Assembly: GCF_014838715.1 (NCBI RefSeq)
Contig: NZ_CP061947.1
Coordinates: 2,356,001 to 2,420,000 of the forward strand
Reading direction: 5' to 3'
DNA length: 64,000 nt
Source: Algoriphagus sp. Y33
GTDB lineage: Bacteria; Bacteroidota; Bacteroidia; Cytophagales; Cyclobacteriaceae
The notes below the pieces were generated by a model. That model saw nothing but the letters and a program-made list of their open reading frames with translations. It did not search any database and had not been told where the DNA came from. Position 1 is the first letter of the stretch. Every line of letters begins with the position of its first letter. Shown piece after piece: positions 63,003-64,000 of the stretch. The translations under genes were made by a program, and so were the position numbers.

Positions 63003-64000
63003 TCAGTCAAAAACTTCCTCTAACTTGGCTCTCAAACTTGGACCCCGAAGATCTTTCCCAATGATTTTACCATCCGGATCGATCAAATAAGTAGCGGGAA
63101 TCGCAGAAATCTGATATAGCTCAGCAGCGGCTGAATTAAAATATTTTAAATCAGAGACTTGAGTCCAAGTCAATCCATCCTCTGCGATTGCCTCCACCCA
63201 AGCCTCTTTGGTACGGTCCAAAGACACCCCAAATACCTCAAAACCCTTTTCCTTGTATTCATTATAAAGTGCGACCACATTGGGATTTTCTTCACGGCAA
63301 GGCTTACACCAAGCCGCCCAGAAATCTATCATCACATATTTTCCGCGCAAATCAGAAAGCTTTACAGTTTCGCCTTCAGGATTCGGAAGTTCGATCTCCG
63401 GAGCAATCTGTCCCATAGAAAGCACTCTCATCTCATCCAACTGTTGCTTCAGTTGAACAATAGTTTTTGTCTCAGGATACTTCCCGTCAAGCTTGGCTAC
63501 CAAACTGTCCATAAACTGAAACTCATTCTTCGGATTTAATAGACCTATCGCAGCCAAGGATGCAAAGCTATCTCCCATACTGTTGATCACATTCTTCACT
63601 TCAGACGACTGGTTGCTTTCCAACGCCATGGCTTCAGTCTGAATCTGCTTGATTGCCTCTGTATCATTATCACTCATCGCTTGATAATATGACTCATTCA
63701 GCTGATTGACTTTTGTCTGATAATCTTCCATCAATTGTTCGATTTTCAGCATTTCTTTAGAATCCTGAGAGCCTTCAATAGCCAGACTTTCGGGATTGGA
63801 AAAATCATAGTTTACTTTGACGTCCTCTTTGTATAACGCAAGCCGGATCAGCTTTTCCCCATACATATTCAACTCGTAGAAAGTCGGAGCTTCCAAAGCA
63901 ACTTCATAGCTAAACTTACCTTTTTTATCCAACTGAAGTGTATCCAGTACTATTGGGCGACTATCCGTGAATTGGGAAAGTATTATCTCTCCGGATGGCG
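63003..64000 (-). CDS. TlpA-like thioredoxin-fold protein with DUF4369-like N-terminus (5' end outside window)
   Basis: The frame is open to the right edge of the window, so the true start and signal peptide are missing; the visible part is about 332 residues. The N-terminal ~95 visible residues (GEIILSQFTDSRPIVLDTLQ, LDKKGKFSYEVALEAPTFYE) resemble the DUF4369 domain, followed by a helical linker (about 100-195) and a thioredoxin-like domain with redox motif FWAAWCKPCREENPN and cis-Pro context ISAIPATYLIDPDGKI. Such proteins are periplasmic or membrane-anchored thiol-disulfide oxidoreductases of the TlpA/ResA type. It is the last gene before the terminator at 62946. Confidence 0.9.
   Translation of the reverse strand, partial: PSGEIILSQFTDSRPIVLDTLQLDKKGKFSYEVALEAPTFYELNMYGEKLIRLALYKEDVKVNYDFSNPESLAIEGSQDSKEMLKIEQLMEDYQTKVNQLNESYYQAMSDNDTEAIKQIQTEAMALESNQSSEVKNVINSMGDSFASLAAIGLLNPKNEFQFMDSLVAKLDGKYPETKTIVQLKQQLDEMRVLSMGQIAPEIELPNPEGETVKLSDLRGKYVMIDFWAAWCKPCREENPNVVALYNEYKEKGFEVFGVSLDRTKEAWVEAIAEDGLTWTQVSDLKYFNSAAAELYQISAIPATYLIDPDGKIIGKDLRGPSLRAKLEEVFD

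Overview
The window looks like chromosomal DNA from a glycan-degrading member of the Bacteroidota, most likely a marine or freshwater Cytophagales of the Algoriphagus/Cyclobacteriaceae type. This is inferred from SusC/SusD pairs, a hybrid two-component sensor with an AraC output domain, FecR/ECF sigma pairs, Bacteroidota-type promoter words (TTG...TAnnTTTG), near absence of Shine-Dalgarno sequences, moderate-to-low GC, and an Hc1-like histone next to a serine-palmitoyltransferase-type enzyme. I see no rRNA, tRNA, CRISPR array, prophage or intact insertion sequence.

Left part (1-10 kb): a DoxX-like membrane protein and an AraC regulator, then a pectin/rhamnose cluster. A secreted GH28 polygalacturonase is divergent from L-rhamnose mutarotase, a GH106 alpha-L-rhamnosidase, an NCS1-type permease, a two-helix membrane protein and L-rhamnose isomerase. 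rhaM appears frameshifted at its 3' end, and the GH106 signal peptide has lost its lipobox cysteine.

10-16 kb: the most unusual locus. Two paralogous outer-membrane proteins built from ~20-residue GxQ(I/V)xG repeats flank an ECF sigma factor and a FecR-type anti-sigma factor. The second paralog carries an N-terminal STN-like domain, the part that talks to FecR in TonB-dependent transducers, but has no TonB receptor barrel. This suggests a cell-surface signalling system with a non-TonB receptor. 16-20 kb: a DUF4097-like lipoprotein divergent from an ABM monooxygenase with a perfect FNR-type palindrome between them, an outer-membrane protein, a lipoprotein and an alpha/beta hydrolase.

20-45 kb: a polysaccharide utilisation region on the minus strand. 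It holds SusC, SusD, an SGBP with IPT domain, a very large FG-GAP/ASPIC lipoprotein, a GH9 endoglucanase, a sialate-O-acetylesterase-like enzyme, a GH5 endoglucanase, a hybrid two-component regulator, and a xylose operon (symporter, xylB, xylA). A direct repeat with 22-bp phasing lies upstream of susC as a candidate operator. The likely target is a xylose-containing or beta-glucan plant polymer.

45-64 kb: mostly housekeeping. It includes a class IV aminotransferase, the serine dehydratase beta subunit, a TolC/adaptor pair without a pump, accC-DUF1015-maf, an alpha-oxoamine synthase (probably serine palmitoyltransferase) with Hc1-like histone, an M1 peptidase, nucleotide-sugar genes (rfbB, UDP-GlcA epimerase, GT4), a 5'-truncated SSS symporter remnant, proC, a candidate small RNA, and a TlpA-like thioredoxin cut by the window end. 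Intergenic spaces are rich in short dispersed repeats and long palindromes of several families.
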